Below, in pieces: positions 17,429 to 25,792 of a DNA stretch of 64,000 nucleotides. The stretch comes from Alphaproteobacteria bacterium (lineage in GTDB: Bacteria > Pseudomonadota > Alphaproteobacteria > Caulobacterales > Maricaulaceae). The notes below the pieces were generated by a model that saw nothing but the letters and a program-made list of their open reading frames with translations, was not told the origin of the DNA and did not search any database. Each line of letters begins with the position of its first letter. The stretch's first letter is position 1. The position numbers were made by a program, and so were the translations under genes. The stretch lies in the NCBI GenBank assembly GCA_016124665.1, contig WGNH01000001.1:19638-83637 (forward strand), written 5' to 3'.

Positions 17429-18406
17429 ATGAGCTTTTCTGACATTGCCGACCTCATCACTAACCCGCAATTTTTGTGGTCGGTGATCGCCGCGATCGCG
17501 GTCTTTGCCACCGTGGTGACGCTGACCGGCCCCATGATGGGCCAGAACAAGCTGGAAAAGCGGATCAAGGGTGTTCAGAACCGCAAGGAAGAGCTGCGCC
17601 GGAAATCACGCGAAGCGATGGAGGAAGCCCACGCCTCCAAGCTGCGCGGCAAGGAAAACAGGGGCGTTACCAAGACGATTGTGGAAAGCCTCAATCTCCA
17701 GAAACTGTTCGAGGATCCGGACCTCAAGGACAAGCTGACCCAGGCCGGTTTCCGCGGCAATGGCCCGGTCATGACCTTCTATTTCTTCCGGCTGGCGGCC
17801 CCGATCCTGCTGTTTGGCGGCGCTGCGCTCTATGTCTTCTTCGTCAATGATTTCGGCCTGCCGACCATTACGCGCTGGAGCCTGGCGGCCGGTATCGGCA
17901 TTTCCGGTTATTATGCGCCGAACCTCTATCTCACCAATGCGGCGGCCAAGCGCCAGCAATCCATCATGCAGGCCTTTCCCGACGGGCTGGACCTGTTGCT
18001 GATCTGCGTCGAGGCGGGCATGTCTATCGAGGCAGCGTTCCAGAAAGTGTCCGGCGAGGTCGGGGCGCAATCCATCGAGCTGGCCGAGGAATTGTCGCTG
18101 ACCACGGCGGAGCTCTCCTATCTCCAGGACCGGCGGACGGCGTACGAGAATCTGGCCAAGCGCACCAATCATCCTGGCGTCAAAGCTGTGGCCACAGCGC
18201 TTATCCAGGCGGAACGCTATGGCACCCCGCTGGGACAGGCCTTGCGGGTGATGGCGAAGGAAAACCGCGATATGCGGCTCGCCAATGCCGAAAAAAAGGC
18301 AGCCGCCCTGCCGGCGAAGCTGACGGTTCCGATGATCGTCTTCTTCCTGCCGGTGCTTTTCGTGGTCATTCTCGGCCCCGCCATCATGCGCTACCAGTCG
18401 ATGTAG
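17429..18406 (+). CDS. tadC: Tad inner-membrane platform protein TadC
   Basis: 325 residues with the same general architecture as TadB. N-terminal helix about 12-34, charged linker, helices near 115-165, then a T2SSF domain with DGLDLLLICVEAGMSIEAAF and a C-terminal helix (MIVFFLPVLFVVILGP). I prefer the ATG at 17429 because the SD AGGGGG (17418-17423) is well spaced to it; an in-frame GTG at 17426 is possible. Last recognised member of the assembly operon. Confidence 0.93.
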   Translation: MSFSDIADLITNPQFLWSVIAAIAVFATVVTLTGPMMGQNKLEKRIKGVQNRKEELRRKSREAMEEAHASKLRGKENRGVTKTIVESLNLQKLFEDPDLKDKLTQAGFRGNGPVMTFYFFRLAAPILLFGGAALYVFFVNDFGLPTITRWSLAAGIGISGYYAPNLYLTNAAAKRQQSIMQAFPDGLDLLLICVEAGMSIEAAFQKVSGEVGAQSIELAEELSLTTAELSYLQDRRTAYENLAKRTNHPGVKAVATALIQAERYGTPLGQALRVMAKENRDMRLANAEKKAAALPAKLTVPMIVFFLPVLFVVILGPAIMRYQSM

Positions 18407-18464
18407 GTTTCGCCTGTCTGGCGTTCAGGCTCGCCAAGTTCTATTCGCATGCTAGAAACACCTC

Positions 18465-18965
18465 ATGCTAGGCCGCAGAAAAAGCGAAGAACGGGCCCAA
18501 TCCAATGTGATTGCCAGCCGCGCCAGTGAAGCCGCGCTCAAGGCGTTGGGCAGCGGTGATGTGGCGCGTGCCCGTGACGAGCTGACGGCGGTCCCCAAAC
18601 GCATCGAGTTTGCCGAAACCGGCTGGAAAGTGGCTCTGGTGCTGGCCTTGACGGATCTGTCGGCCGGCAAGACGAAAAACGGCCTCAATCAGCTGATCAA
18701 GGTGTTCGAACGGCTCGACGACACCAGCCTGTCGCGGGATGACAAGGGCTATCTGCGGCTTTTTGCGCTCTACCGGGCGATCGAGAATACGCGGGATGGC
18801 CGCCCGCCTTCGGCCTTGCGGGATCATGCCGAGAATTTCCGCTTTGACACGACGCTGGTCGATCCGGCGCTGAAGGCGCTGTTTCCGCTCAAGCGTGTCG
18901 AGGAAAAGCCGGATGACATTCCGCCACCACCGTTTCCGGCGGGCATGGGATCGACGGAAATCTGA
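18465..18965 (+). CDS. Hypothetical helical protein linked to the Tad locus
   Basis: I do not recognise this 166-residue protein. It has no signal peptide or membrane helix, is mostly helical by composition, and has TPR-like Ala-rich helix pairs (residues about 20-110) and a Pro-rich C-terminal end. It starts 58 bp after tadC with no terminator between them, so it may belong to the pilus operon and act as a cytoplasmic helper. Weak ribosome-binding site. Immediately downstream lies the MITE-like element. Confidence 0.6.
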   Translation: MLGRRKSEERAQSNVIASRASEAALKALGSGDVARARDELTAVPKRIEFAETGWKVALVLALTDLSAGKTKNGLNQLIKVFERLDDTSLSRDDKGYLRLFALYRAIENTRDGRPPSALRDHAENFRFDTTLVDPALKALFPLKRVEEKPDDIPPPPFPAGMGSTEI

Positions 18966-18974
18966 GCGGGACTA

Positions 18975-19242
18975 GGGCCTGTCCTCCTAAAGGGTTTGGA
19001 GCGTGATATGCGCGAAAATCGTTCGCTATCAGGAGCAGGCCCGCTGAAAGGGCCGTTCCCCTTTCGAGGGACTGCGACGCCATGGTGAGCAATTTCCGCC
19101 ATACCTCGAAGAGGCGCGGCGGATTTCATCCCTGACGGCGTCGAGCCGCCCTTGTGGAGGAGTGCTCCACGGCGGTCCTCTCTCCTTGTCAGGAACAAGA
19201 TCCGCTACGCGTCACGCCCGAAACCTTTATAAGTACAGGCCC
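18975..19242. mobile_element. MITE-like element with terminal inverted repeats and TA duplication
   Basis: 268 bp with no convincing gene. The ends are perfect inverted repeats: GGGCCTGT at 18975-18982 and ACAGGCCC at 19235-19242, each bordered outside by TA (18973-18974 and 19243-19244), as expected for a TA target duplication. Beyond the perfect part the two ends stay similar for about 35 bases (shared TAAAGG.TTT..G.GCGTGA). Small size, inverted ends and lack of a transposase fit a MITE mobilised by an IS630/Tc1- or IS5-like transposase elsewhere in the genome. The same structure could be a large hairpin; copy number would decide. Confidence 0.6.
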
Positions 19243-20051
19243 TAAGGCGCGCCGCTGTCGTCGCGGATGGCATCCCAGCGGCGTCCGGTGGTCAGCATGG
19301 CACGGATATAGGCCATATTGGCTTCTGCCGTCTGCGGGCTGACATCGACGCGGGCCACGGCCTCGGCTTCTTCAAAGCGGCCCTGAAGGGCGATGACCAG
19401 GGCCAGATTCTGACGCACGGTGGCCGCGGCCGTCGGACTCGCCATGGCTTCGCGCAGCAGGCTTTCCGCGCGTTCCGCCTCGCCATCAAAGGCATAGGAT
19501 AGTGCCAGATTGGACAGGATGGCCGGCTCGCCGGGCGCCAGCTGCAGGGCTTCGGTATATTTCTGCCGGGATTGCTGGCGCAGCCCGGCCTGCTCATAGG
19601 CGACGCCGAGAATATTCAGAACCTGCCAGTTGCCGGGGCGGGCGGTATTCACGCGGGTGAGGGATTCAATGGCGGCGGCGCCCCGTCCGGCTTCGGTGAG
19701 GGCGGTGCCATAGGCCAGCTGGAGGTCGGTATCCTGCGGGAAGAGCGCCATGGCCTGCCGGGCCACAGTGGCGGCGCGCTGGGTCTGGCCGAGACTGCGC
19801 AGGACGCGGGAGAGCTCGACAGCGGCCTCGCGGTCGCCGGGATTGAGTTCATGGGCTTCCGCCCAGAATGCCGCCTGGGTGAGCAGGTCCTGGCTGCGGA
19901 TCGCCTGCCGTTCAGCGGCGCTGGCCGGTACAATGGAGGCGCGCTGGGTGAGATCCTCGGCCAGGGCCTGTTCCTGTTCGGTGCGCGCCGTGGCGCAGGC
20001 CGTCAGCATGGCGATTGATGCCATCAGGGTAAATTTCGTCAGGGTCCGCAT
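19242..20051 (-). CDS. TadD-like TPR lipoprotein
   Basis: 269 residues. The lipobox LTAC gives lipidated Cys19. Four to five tetratricopeptide repeats fill about residues 55-245 (for example VELSRVLRSLGQTQRAATVARQAM-type units). In Tad loci TadD is a TPR lipoprotein needed for secretin assembly or pilus biogenesis, and this gene is the natural candidate although it faces the opposite way. Its TAG stop is formed at the border of the MITE-like element; without the element the codon would still be TAG, so the protein is not truncated. Confidence 0.85.
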   Translation of the reverse strand: MRTLTKFTLMASIAMLTACATARTEQEQALAEDLTQRASIVPASAAERQAIRSQDLLTQAAFWAEAHELNPGDREAAVELSRVLRSLGQTQRAATVARQAMALFPQDTDLQLAYGTALTEAGRGAAAIESLTRVNTARPGNWQVLNILGVAYEQAGLRQQSRQKYTEALQLAPGEPAILSNLALSYAFDGEAERAESLLREAMASPTAAATVRQNLALVIALQGRFEEAEAVARVDVSPQTAEANMAYIRAMLTTGRRWDAIRDDSGAP

Positions 20052-20166
20052 GGGCGAAGTCCTTTACCGCCAGAATCAGGGGATTAGTCTTCGCCGCGCC
20101 GGTCAAGATTACGTTAATCTGTTCCGGTGGTTTGATAACACATAGAGATTTTCCGGAGCCGCGCCC

Positions 20167-21534
20167 GTGACCGACATATTCCCGACCAATTCTCCTTCGG
20201 CCCGCCGCCTGCTGGTGGTGGCGGCCAGCCTGGCCGGGGATTTGCCCGCGCCGCTGAACGAGACGGGACGGGCCATTGCCAGAGCCAACAGCTTCAAGGG
20301 CGAGGCCGGACAGATTGTTGCGATGCCTGAGACTGCCGGCGTTGACGCCCTTATCGGTCTGGGCAATGCAACGGACGCCTTTGCGCTGGGCGATGCCGCC
20401 AAACAGCTTCCGGAAGGCGACTGGTCGCTGGAAGGCGATCTGGGTGAAATCGACCCGACGCTGGCGATGGTGGCCTTCGGGGCCGGTGCCTATCAGTTCT
20501 CCCGCTACAAGAAGCCCGCCCGGGCGCCCGCCCGGCTGATACCAATTGCCGGGGCGGATGCGGCGGAAGCGGAGCGGGTCGTGCGGTCGATCTGGCTGGC
20601 GCGCGATCTCGTCAATACGCCGGCCGGTGATATGGACCCGGACGCCCTGCAGGCTGCGGCGGAAGCCCTGGCGCGGGAGTTCAAGGCCGATATCCGCACC
20701 ACGGCCGGCGACGAATTGCTGAAGCAAGGCTATGGCATGTTGCATGCCGTCGGACGGGCCGCGCACAGTGCGCCGCGCCTGATCGAGCTGGAATGGGGGG
20801 ATCCGGACCATCCGCGCCTTGCTATTGTCGGCAAGGGAATCACCTTCGATTCCGGCGGGCTGGACATCAAGGCGTCGGCCGGCATGCGGCTGATGAAGAA
20901 GGATATGGGCGGAGCGGCCAATGCCATGGCGCTGGCCCGCCTGATCATGGATGCGCAGCTGCCGGTGCGGCTCCACCTGCTTGTCGCGGCTGCCGAAAAC
21001 GCGATCAGTGCCGGAGCGTTCCGGCCGGGTGACATCCTCACCTCGCGGCTGGGTCTGACGGTGGAAATCGACAATACCGATGCCGAGGGGCGGCTGGTGC
21101 TGGGGGATGCGCTGGCGCGGGCGGTCGAGGACGAACCGGATCTGATCCTCGATTTTGCGACGCTGACCGGTGCGGCGCGTGTGGCGCTGGGGCCGGATCT
21201 GGCACCCTTCTATACAGATGATACGGCCTTTGGTGAGGCGTTGTGCGCGGGAGCGGCGAAAGTCGCCGACCCTGTCTGGCGGATGCCACTATGGGATGGC
21301 TATGACAGCCAGCTCGATGGCACGATTTCCGATCTGAAAAACATGGGCGATAGCGGTTTTGCCGGATCGATCACGGCGGCGCTTTTCCTGCGCCGGTTTA
21401 CCGGCGGCCGCCGCTGGTGCCATTTCGACATTTTCGCCTGGAATCCCAAGGACCGGCCCGGCCGTCCCACGGGCGGTGAAATGCTGGGCTCGCGGGCGGC
21501 CTGGGAAGCCCTGAAAACACTGTACGGGAAATAG
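20167..21534 (+). CDS. Leucyl aminopeptidase family protein (M17)
   Basis: Cytosolic two-metal aminopeptidase of family M17 (PepA-like), 455 residues from GTG with GGAG nine bases upstream. The metal and active-site segments are GKGITFDSGGLDIK (near residue 220), KKDMGGAANAMAL, and the signature NTDAEGRLVLGDAL (near 300). The N-terminal domain (about 150 residues) is divergent from E. coli PepA, as in the shorter alphaproteobacterial group. It is followed after 1 bp by an NlpC/P60 hydrolase, a common alphaproteobacterial pairing suggesting peptide recycling from murein. Confidence 0.93.
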   Translation: MTDIFPTNSPSARRLLVVAASLAGDLPAPLNETGRAIARANSFKGEAGQIVAMPETAGVDALIGLGNATDAFALGDAAKQLPEGDWSLEGDLGEIDPTLAMVAFGAGAYQFSRYKKPARAPARLIPIAGADAAEAERVVRSIWLARDLVNTPAGDMDPDALQAAAEALAREFKADIRTTAGDELLKQGYGMLHAVGRAAHSAPRLIELEWGDPDHPRLAIVGKGITFDSGGLDIKASAGMRLMKKDMGGAANAMALARLIMDAQLPVRLHLLVAAAENAISAGAFRPGDILTSRLGLTVEIDNTDAEGRLVLGDALARAVEDEPDLILDFATLTGAARVALGPDLAPFYTDDTAFGEALCAGAAKVADPVWRMPLWDGYDSQLDGTISDLKNMGDSGFAGSITAALFLRRFTGGRRWCHFDIFAWNPKDRPGRPTGGEMLGSRAAWEALKTLYGK

Positions 21535-21535
21535 G

Positions 21536-22384
21536 ATGACGCATCCGAGACTGCTGGCTGCCCGCGGCGATGTGGCGGCCGCCCACCTGAAAGGACAGAT
21601 CGAGGCCGAGCGCTATGCCGAGCCGGTGGACATGCAGGTTACAGCCGGTGTGGCCGCCATCCGCCGCGTGCCCCGCGATGACGGGCCGATGGATACGCAG
21701 GCCCTGTTTGGCGAGGTCTTCGCCGTGCTTGACGAGGCCGACGGCTGGGCGTGGGGCTTTTCACGCCATGACGGCTATGTCGGCTATATCGATATGGCGG
21801 CGCTGTCCGCGCCTGTGCGCCCGGTGACGCACCGGGTTTCGGCGCTGCGCACCTATCTGTTCTCCGGGCCCGATCTGAAATCGGCACCGCATTGCCTGTT
21901 GTCGATGAATGCCAAGATCAATGCCGGGGAAAAGCGTGGCCGCTTTGTCGATGCGGGCGGGGCAGGCTGGGTATTTGAAGGTCATCTGGTCCCGGCCGGT
22001 CATGCCGAGCCGGATTATGTCACGGTTGCGGAACGCTTTTCCGGCTCTCCCTATCTCTGGGGCGGCAAGGAAAGCCTGGGGCTGGATTGTTCCGGCCTGG
22101 TGCAGACCTCACTGGAAGCGACGGGTATCCGCATATTGCGCGATACCGACATGCAGGAAAGCGAGCTGCCAACACGATTTGCCACAATCCCGGCCGAAGC
22201 GCCGCGTCAGCGGGGTGATATTGTTTTCTGGGCCGGACATGTCGGGATCATGGTGGATGAAACACGTATCCTTCACGCCAATGCGCATTACCTGCAGACG
22301 GTGATCGAGCCTGTGTCAGAAACGGAAAGGCGAGCCGTCAGCAACGACTCGCCTGTCACGTCTGTCATCCGGTTAAAGGGCTAG
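21536..22384 (+). CDS. NlpC/P60 family (C40) cell-wall peptidase with SH3 domain
   Basis: 282 residues. An SH3b-like binding region (about residues 35-150) precedes an NlpC/P60 catalytic domain (about 158-275). The catalytic cysteine lies in LGLDCSGLVQ (about residue 184), the histidine in GHVGIMVDE, and the third residue in ILHANAH. No signal peptide is seen, so it could act on imported murein peptides in the cytoplasm, consistent with the adjacent aminopeptidase. Its stop overlaps the convergent cytochrome stop in CTAG (22381-22384). Confidence 0.92.
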   Translation: MTHPRLLAARGDVAAAHLKGQIEAERYAEPVDMQVTAGVAAIRRVPRDDGPMDTQALFGEVFAVLDEADGWAWGFSRHDGYVGYIDMAALSAPVRPVTHRVSALRTYLFSGPDLKSAPHCLLSMNAKINAGEKRGRFVDAGGAGWVFEGHLVPAGHAEPDYVTVAERFSGSPYLWGGKESLGLDCSGLVQTSLEATGIRILRDTDMQESELPTRFATIPAEAPRQRGDIVFWAGHVGIMVDETRILHANAHYLQTVIEPVSETERRAVSNDSPVTSVIRLKG

Positions 22385-23130
22385 TTTCCGCCCTCTTCGG
22401 GAGTTTCATCCGGCATTTCGCCATCACCGGCCTGATCCCCGATCACGGCCTCGCTGGCATCTTCCAGTGCTTCGATCTGGTCTTCGATATCCGCTGCGGT
22501 TTCCGTCATCCCGTCATCTGTGGTGTTCATATCATCGCCGCCGGCAGCGTCATCAGTTTCGCTTTCAGCCGGAGCGGGAGCCGGGAAGGGCACCGGGTTG
22601 TCCGAAAGGGTCTGGAGATAGGCGAGGAGGTCGGCGCGATCCTCGTCATTGCGGATGCCCGCAAAAGCCATCGCTGTGCCGTCGAGCCAGCCGCGCGGAT
22701 TGGCAATGAAATGATCGAGTTGTTCGTAAGTCCAGTCACCTTCGAGGCCAGCCATGGCCGCGGAGTATGAAAATCCGTCATAGGAGCCGATATCGCGGTT
22801 GACGACATCCCAGAGATTCGGGCCCTGGAGATTGCCGGCACCCGGCGCGGCATTGTGGCAGGAGACACAGCGGCGGAAGGTGCGTTCGCCCGCAGAAGCA
22901 TCAGCGCTGGCCAGAAGCGTTCCCAGGTCAACGACTTCTTCCTCGACCGGTCCGGCGCCGCCGGTGCCGCCCATAACAGCTGCAAGGTCAATAGGATAAG
23001 CCAGGGAGGCCTCGTCGCCGCTGCCATGCTCCTCAGGGAAAACGATATCCCCGACCACACCGATCACCATCACCATCAATACAAGGCCGATGATGACAGC
23101 GGCTACTTTGTTCCAGAAAAGATCGCCCAT
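22381..23130 (-). CDS. Membrane-anchored c-type cytochrome (CycM/c552-like)
   Basis: 249 residues from the ATG at 23130 (SD GGGGACC); a longer in-frame start at 23214 is less likely. An uncleaved N-terminal membrane helix (about 8-30) is followed by a class I cytochrome c domain with one haem-binding CVSCH (about residue 82) and the distal-ligand motif GTAMAFAGI, where Met is expected to bind iron. It probably carries electrons to a terminal oxidase in the periplasm. The last 60 residues form an unusual, very acidic tail rich in Asp, Glu, Thr and Gly. Confidence 0.88.
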   Translation of the reverse strand: MGDLFWNKVAAVIIGLVLMVMVIGVVGDIVFPEEHGSGDEASLAYPIDLAAVMGGTGGAGPVEEEVVDLGTLLASADASAGERTFRRCVSCHNAAPGAGNLQGPNLWDVVNRDIGSYDGFSYSAAMAGLEGDWTYEQLDHFIANPRGWLDGTAMAFAGIRNDEDRADLLAYLQTLSDNPVPFPAPAPAESETDDAAGGDDMNTTDDGMTETAADIEDQIEALEDASEAVIGDQAGDGEMPDETPEEGGN

Positions 23131-23440
23131 GCTGGTCCCCAGAGAAGTCTGAATAATTTCGCGGTGTTTGCCATGCGTCCTGCGGGCAATCAACCAGTTG
23201 ATGTTGTCAGTCACTTACCGGGCGGGGGCGGCTTCGTCCAGTGGCGCATCGTCGCGGGCTGCAGGAGGCGGCACCCGGCCGGACCGATGCCATTATTCAG
23301 TCAATATTCATCGTATAAATCCACATATGTAACAAATGATGTGAAGCTCTTGCGGAACGAAATTTCCGGACACATGTCATTGTCAACAATCGGTGGTCGA
23401 TTGTATAGAAATCGTTGTCTTCCCTCGAAAGGACTTAAAA
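23131..23440. promoter_or_regulatory. Divergent intergenic region (cytochrome / barrel protein)
   Basis: 310 bp with no credible gene. The half near the cytochrome is GC-rich, while 23290-23440 is AT-rich. A plausible sigma-70 promoter for the rightward gene is TTGTCA (23380-23385), 17 bp, GTATAG (23403-23408), placing transcription start about 30 bp before the ATG. Nothing else conspicuous was found. Confidence 0.45.
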
Positions 23441-23980
23441 ATGTTGCGCACACTTGTTTCTGCCTCTGCAATCGCGCTCGCCGCGGCGTCGGTCTCCTTC
23501 GCCGATGATGGCGACTTCACCTGGAGTGCCGGATATTCGGCGATCGAAATCAGCGATGGCGGACAGTCCGTTGATGTCGGAGCCGTCACCTTCCGCGGCG
23601 GTTATGAATTCACCCGCCATTTCGGATTTGAAGGCCAGCTCGACATCGGTGTCACCGATGATACGGTCATCATTGCGGCCACGCCGGTTGATGTTGAACT
23701 GAACTATGCTGCCAGCCTGTTCGGCATTGCACGGGCTCCGGTTTCCGAGAATGCCAACCTTTTCATTCGCGCTGGCTATACGACCGCTGACGCCGAAGCC
23801 TCCATTCCGGGTGTTTCGGTGACCAGCGACACGGATGGCTGGGCCTATGGCGTGGGCGGCGAGGTCTTCTTCGACCAGCGGAATGGTTTCCGCGCCGGCT
23901 ACACGCACCACGACTTCGACTCTTCGGATGCCGATGTGTGGAGCCTTTCCTATGTCCGCCGCTTTGGTGGCGGCCGCTAG
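23441..23980 (+). CDS. Small outer-membrane beta-barrel (porin-family) protein
   Basis: 179 residues from the ATG at 23441 (SD GAAAGGAC). Signal peptide 1-19 (ending SFA). The rest is an eight-stranded-barrel-like series of amphipathic strands (FTWSAGYSAIEI, FRGGYEFTRHFGFEGQLDIG, and the end SLSYVRRFGGGR). This matches the general outer-membrane beta-barrel family; function unknown, perhaps structural or adhesive. Alone between a promoter and a strong hairpin, it is probably monocistronic. Confidence 0.82.
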   Translation: MLRTLVSASAIALAAASVSFADDGDFTWSAGYSAIEISDGGQSVDVGAVTFRGGYEFTRHFGFEGQLDIGVTDDTVIIAATPVDVELNYAASLFGIARAPVSENANLFIRAGYTTADAEASIPGVSVTSDTDGWAYGVGGEVFFDQRNGFRAGYTHHDFDSSDADVWSLSYVRRFGGGR

Positions 23981-24024
23981 GTCCGGCCAATTATTGCCGG
24001 CACGCCGCCGGCTCGCATGAATGT

Positions 24025-24055
24025 GACCGCGCTGTGATCAGCGCGGTCATTTCAT
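24025..24055 (+). terminator. Hairpin terminator after the barrel-protein gene
   Basis: A perfect ten-base stem GACCGCGCTG (24025-24034) and CAGCGCGGTC (24039-24048) with loop TGAT, followed by the T-rich ATTTCATT. Lies 45 bp after the stop. Confidence 0.8.
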
Positions 24056-24145
24056 TTCGGGCCGTCCTTCCCATTTGCGAGTCCACAGGGCCGGACGGAG
24101 TTTCTTTCCGGCCATTCTGTAGCTGCAAAATGAAAGGTGGCCTTT

Positions 24146-24709
24146 ATGACAGATTACAAGATTCACACCGTTGACTCGGCACCCGGAGATTCCAGGACCC
24201 TGCTTGGCCAGGTTGGCGAGAAATACGGGTTCACCCCCAATCTGATGGGCTTGCTGGCGGAATCCCCTGCTGCGCTGGAAGCCTATGCCACGCTCTCGGG
24301 CATATTCGAGAAAACGGATTTTTCTCCGGTCGAACAACAGGTCATTCTGCTGACGGTCAATCGCCTCAATGAGTGCCCGTATTGCATGGCGGCGCATTCG
24401 ACGATCGCCAAGAGTGCCGGGATGGAGGATGCCACGCTGGAAGCGCTCCGGGACGGGACAGAGCTGCCGGATGCCCGGCAGAATGCGCTCGCCAGTTTTA
24501 CCCGCAGCATCGTTCAGAAACGCGGGTGGGTCAGCGAGGCCGAGGTCGAGGCTTTCCTCGCCGAAGGATTCACCAAAGCCAATGTGCTGGAGGTCATTCT
24601 GGGGGCGTCTTTCAAGACGCTTTCCAATTATGCCAACCATATTGCCACCACACCGGTCGACAAGGCGTTCGCCAATCAAACGTGGTCAAAAGACGGGGCC
24701 CGTTCCTAG
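24146..24709 (+). CDS. AhpD-like carboxymuconolactone decarboxylase family protein
   Basis: 187 residues from the ATG at 24146 (SD AAAGGTGG). The fold's redox motif is intact: ECPYCMAAH (about residues 75-83), the E-x-C-x-x-C-x-x-x-H arrangement of AhpD, in which the two cysteines and histidine give peroxidase or disulfide-exchange activity. Such proteins detoxify peroxides or have unknown redox roles; true carboxymuconolactone decarboxylase activity is unlikely given the CxxC. Single gene between two hairpins. Confidence 0.88.
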   Translation: MTDYKIHTVDSAPGDSRTLLGQVGEKYGFTPNLMGLLAESPAALEAYATLSGIFEKTDFSPVEQQVILLTVNRLNECPYCMAAHSTIAKSAGMEDATLEALRDGTELPDARQNALASFTRSIVQKRGWVSEAEVEAFLAEGFTKANVLEVILGASFKTLSNYANHIATTPVDKAFANQTWSKDGARS

Positions 24710-24769
24710 GGTGCCGGCCTGACTCCCGGCAGGGTTCCGCGTACCGCGATGCCGGAACAGGGCGTACCG

Positions 24770-24807
24770 GAGTCTTTTCACTGATCCTGCGACCGGTGAA
24801 AGGACTC
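24770..24807. terminator. Inverted repeat between convergent genes, possible bidirectional terminator
   Basis: GAGTCTTTTCAC (24770-24781) and GTGAAAGGACTC (24796-24807) pair in 11 of 12 positions around a 14-base loop. It lies between the AhpD-like gene and the convergent nudC, overlapping the first base of the nudC stop codon. There is no pure T run, so termination is inferred from position. Confidence 0.5.
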
Positions 24808-25697
24808 TAGGCCGCCCAGACTTCAAGCAGGCGTCGCGCAATCGCGATTTTCGGCGGCAGATCGAAGTCGGGATGGGTGCCAGCCAGCATGCTGCGGACC
24901 TCGTCCCGTGAAAACCAGCGCGCCTCTTCCAGCTCATGGCGATCAATGGTGATGCCCACTGATACTGCTTCGATGATCAGGCCGATCATGAGTGACGAAG
25001 CAAAAGGCCAGGGCTGATCGGCGACCACACGTGTGGAATCGGGGTCGGTCCGGATCCCGGCCTCTTCCCAGATCTCGCGTGCGCAGGCCGCGGCGATCGT
25101 CTCGCCCGGCTCCATGAAGCCTGCGAGTGCCGACCACATGCGCGGCGGCCAGGGTTGCTGGCGGCCCAGCAGGCACCAGTCATCCTTGACCACCAGCATG
25201 ATGACGACCGGATCGACGCGGGGAAAATGTTCGGTGGCGCAGGACGGGCAGGCGCGCTTGCGGCCCGCTTCGAGCTCCAGCGTTGGCGTGCCGCAATTGG
25301 CGCAGAAACGGTGGCGCCGGCGCCATTCGATCAGTGAGCGCGCCTGGGCCAGAATGCCCGTCTCCCCGATGGCCAGCTGCATGGCTGCCGAGCGTGTGTC
25401 GGTGATTTCGACGCCGCCGGGCAGGGCCGCCTCCGGATCGAGTTCCACCGCATAAAGCGGATTGCCGTCCTCAAGCCCCAACAGGACCGGCGCATTGATC
25501 CGGGCCATGGTGGCGGTTTCGGAGAAGGGCCGGCGCAGCAGGGCACGGCCATCAAGTGCCGGATCGCCATTCAGGAACAAGAGGGCATGTGCGCCGTTAT
25601 GTTTCTCCAGAGCGGCGAGCGCCTGCGCGTCGCGGCGGATATCCTCGGCGCGATCCAGCGGCGACAGACAGAAGGCCAGTGGCGGCAGTGGGTTCAT
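24807..25697 (-). CDS. nudC: NADH pyrophosphatase / NAD-cap decapping Nudix hydrolase
   Basis: 296 residues from the ATG at 25697; the open frame extends to 25841 without good support. The N-terminal NUDIX-like domain is followed by a zinc ribbon CANCGTP...ACPSCATEHFPR and then a Nudix domain with the complete box GFMEPGETIAAACAREIWEE (about residues 202-221). The SQPWPFP-type motif of NudC is present as ADQPWPFASSLMIG. It hydrolyses NADH, or removes NAD caps from RNA, in the cytoplasm. Confidence 0.92.
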   Translation of the reverse strand: MNPLPPLAFCLSPLDRAEDIRRDAQALAALEKHNGAHALLFLNGDPALDGRALLRRPFSETATMARINAPVLLGLEDGNPLYAVELDPEAALPGGVEITDTRSAAMQLAIGETGILAQARSLIEWRRRHRFCANCGTPTLELEAGRKRACPSCATEHFPRVDPVVIMLVVKDDWCLLGRQQPWPPRMWSALAGFMEPGETIAAACAREIWEEAGIRTDPDSTRVVADQPWPFASSLMIGLIIEAVSVGITIDRHELEEARWFSRDEVRSMLAGTHPDFDLPPKIAIARRLLEVWAA

Positions 25698-25792
25698 GGA
25701 TGACTTCCCGTTCGCGAACGCCGTCTGTATGTGGCAGAGCAGACGCCGGGTAAACCGTTGAACCGACTCCGGTGCAGCAAAGGACAAAGGGC

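Noticed and set aside
18966..19241. Possible gene fragment in the gap
   Set aside because: No frame has a start, ribosome site and family similarity; the inverted ends explain it better as a mobile repeat.
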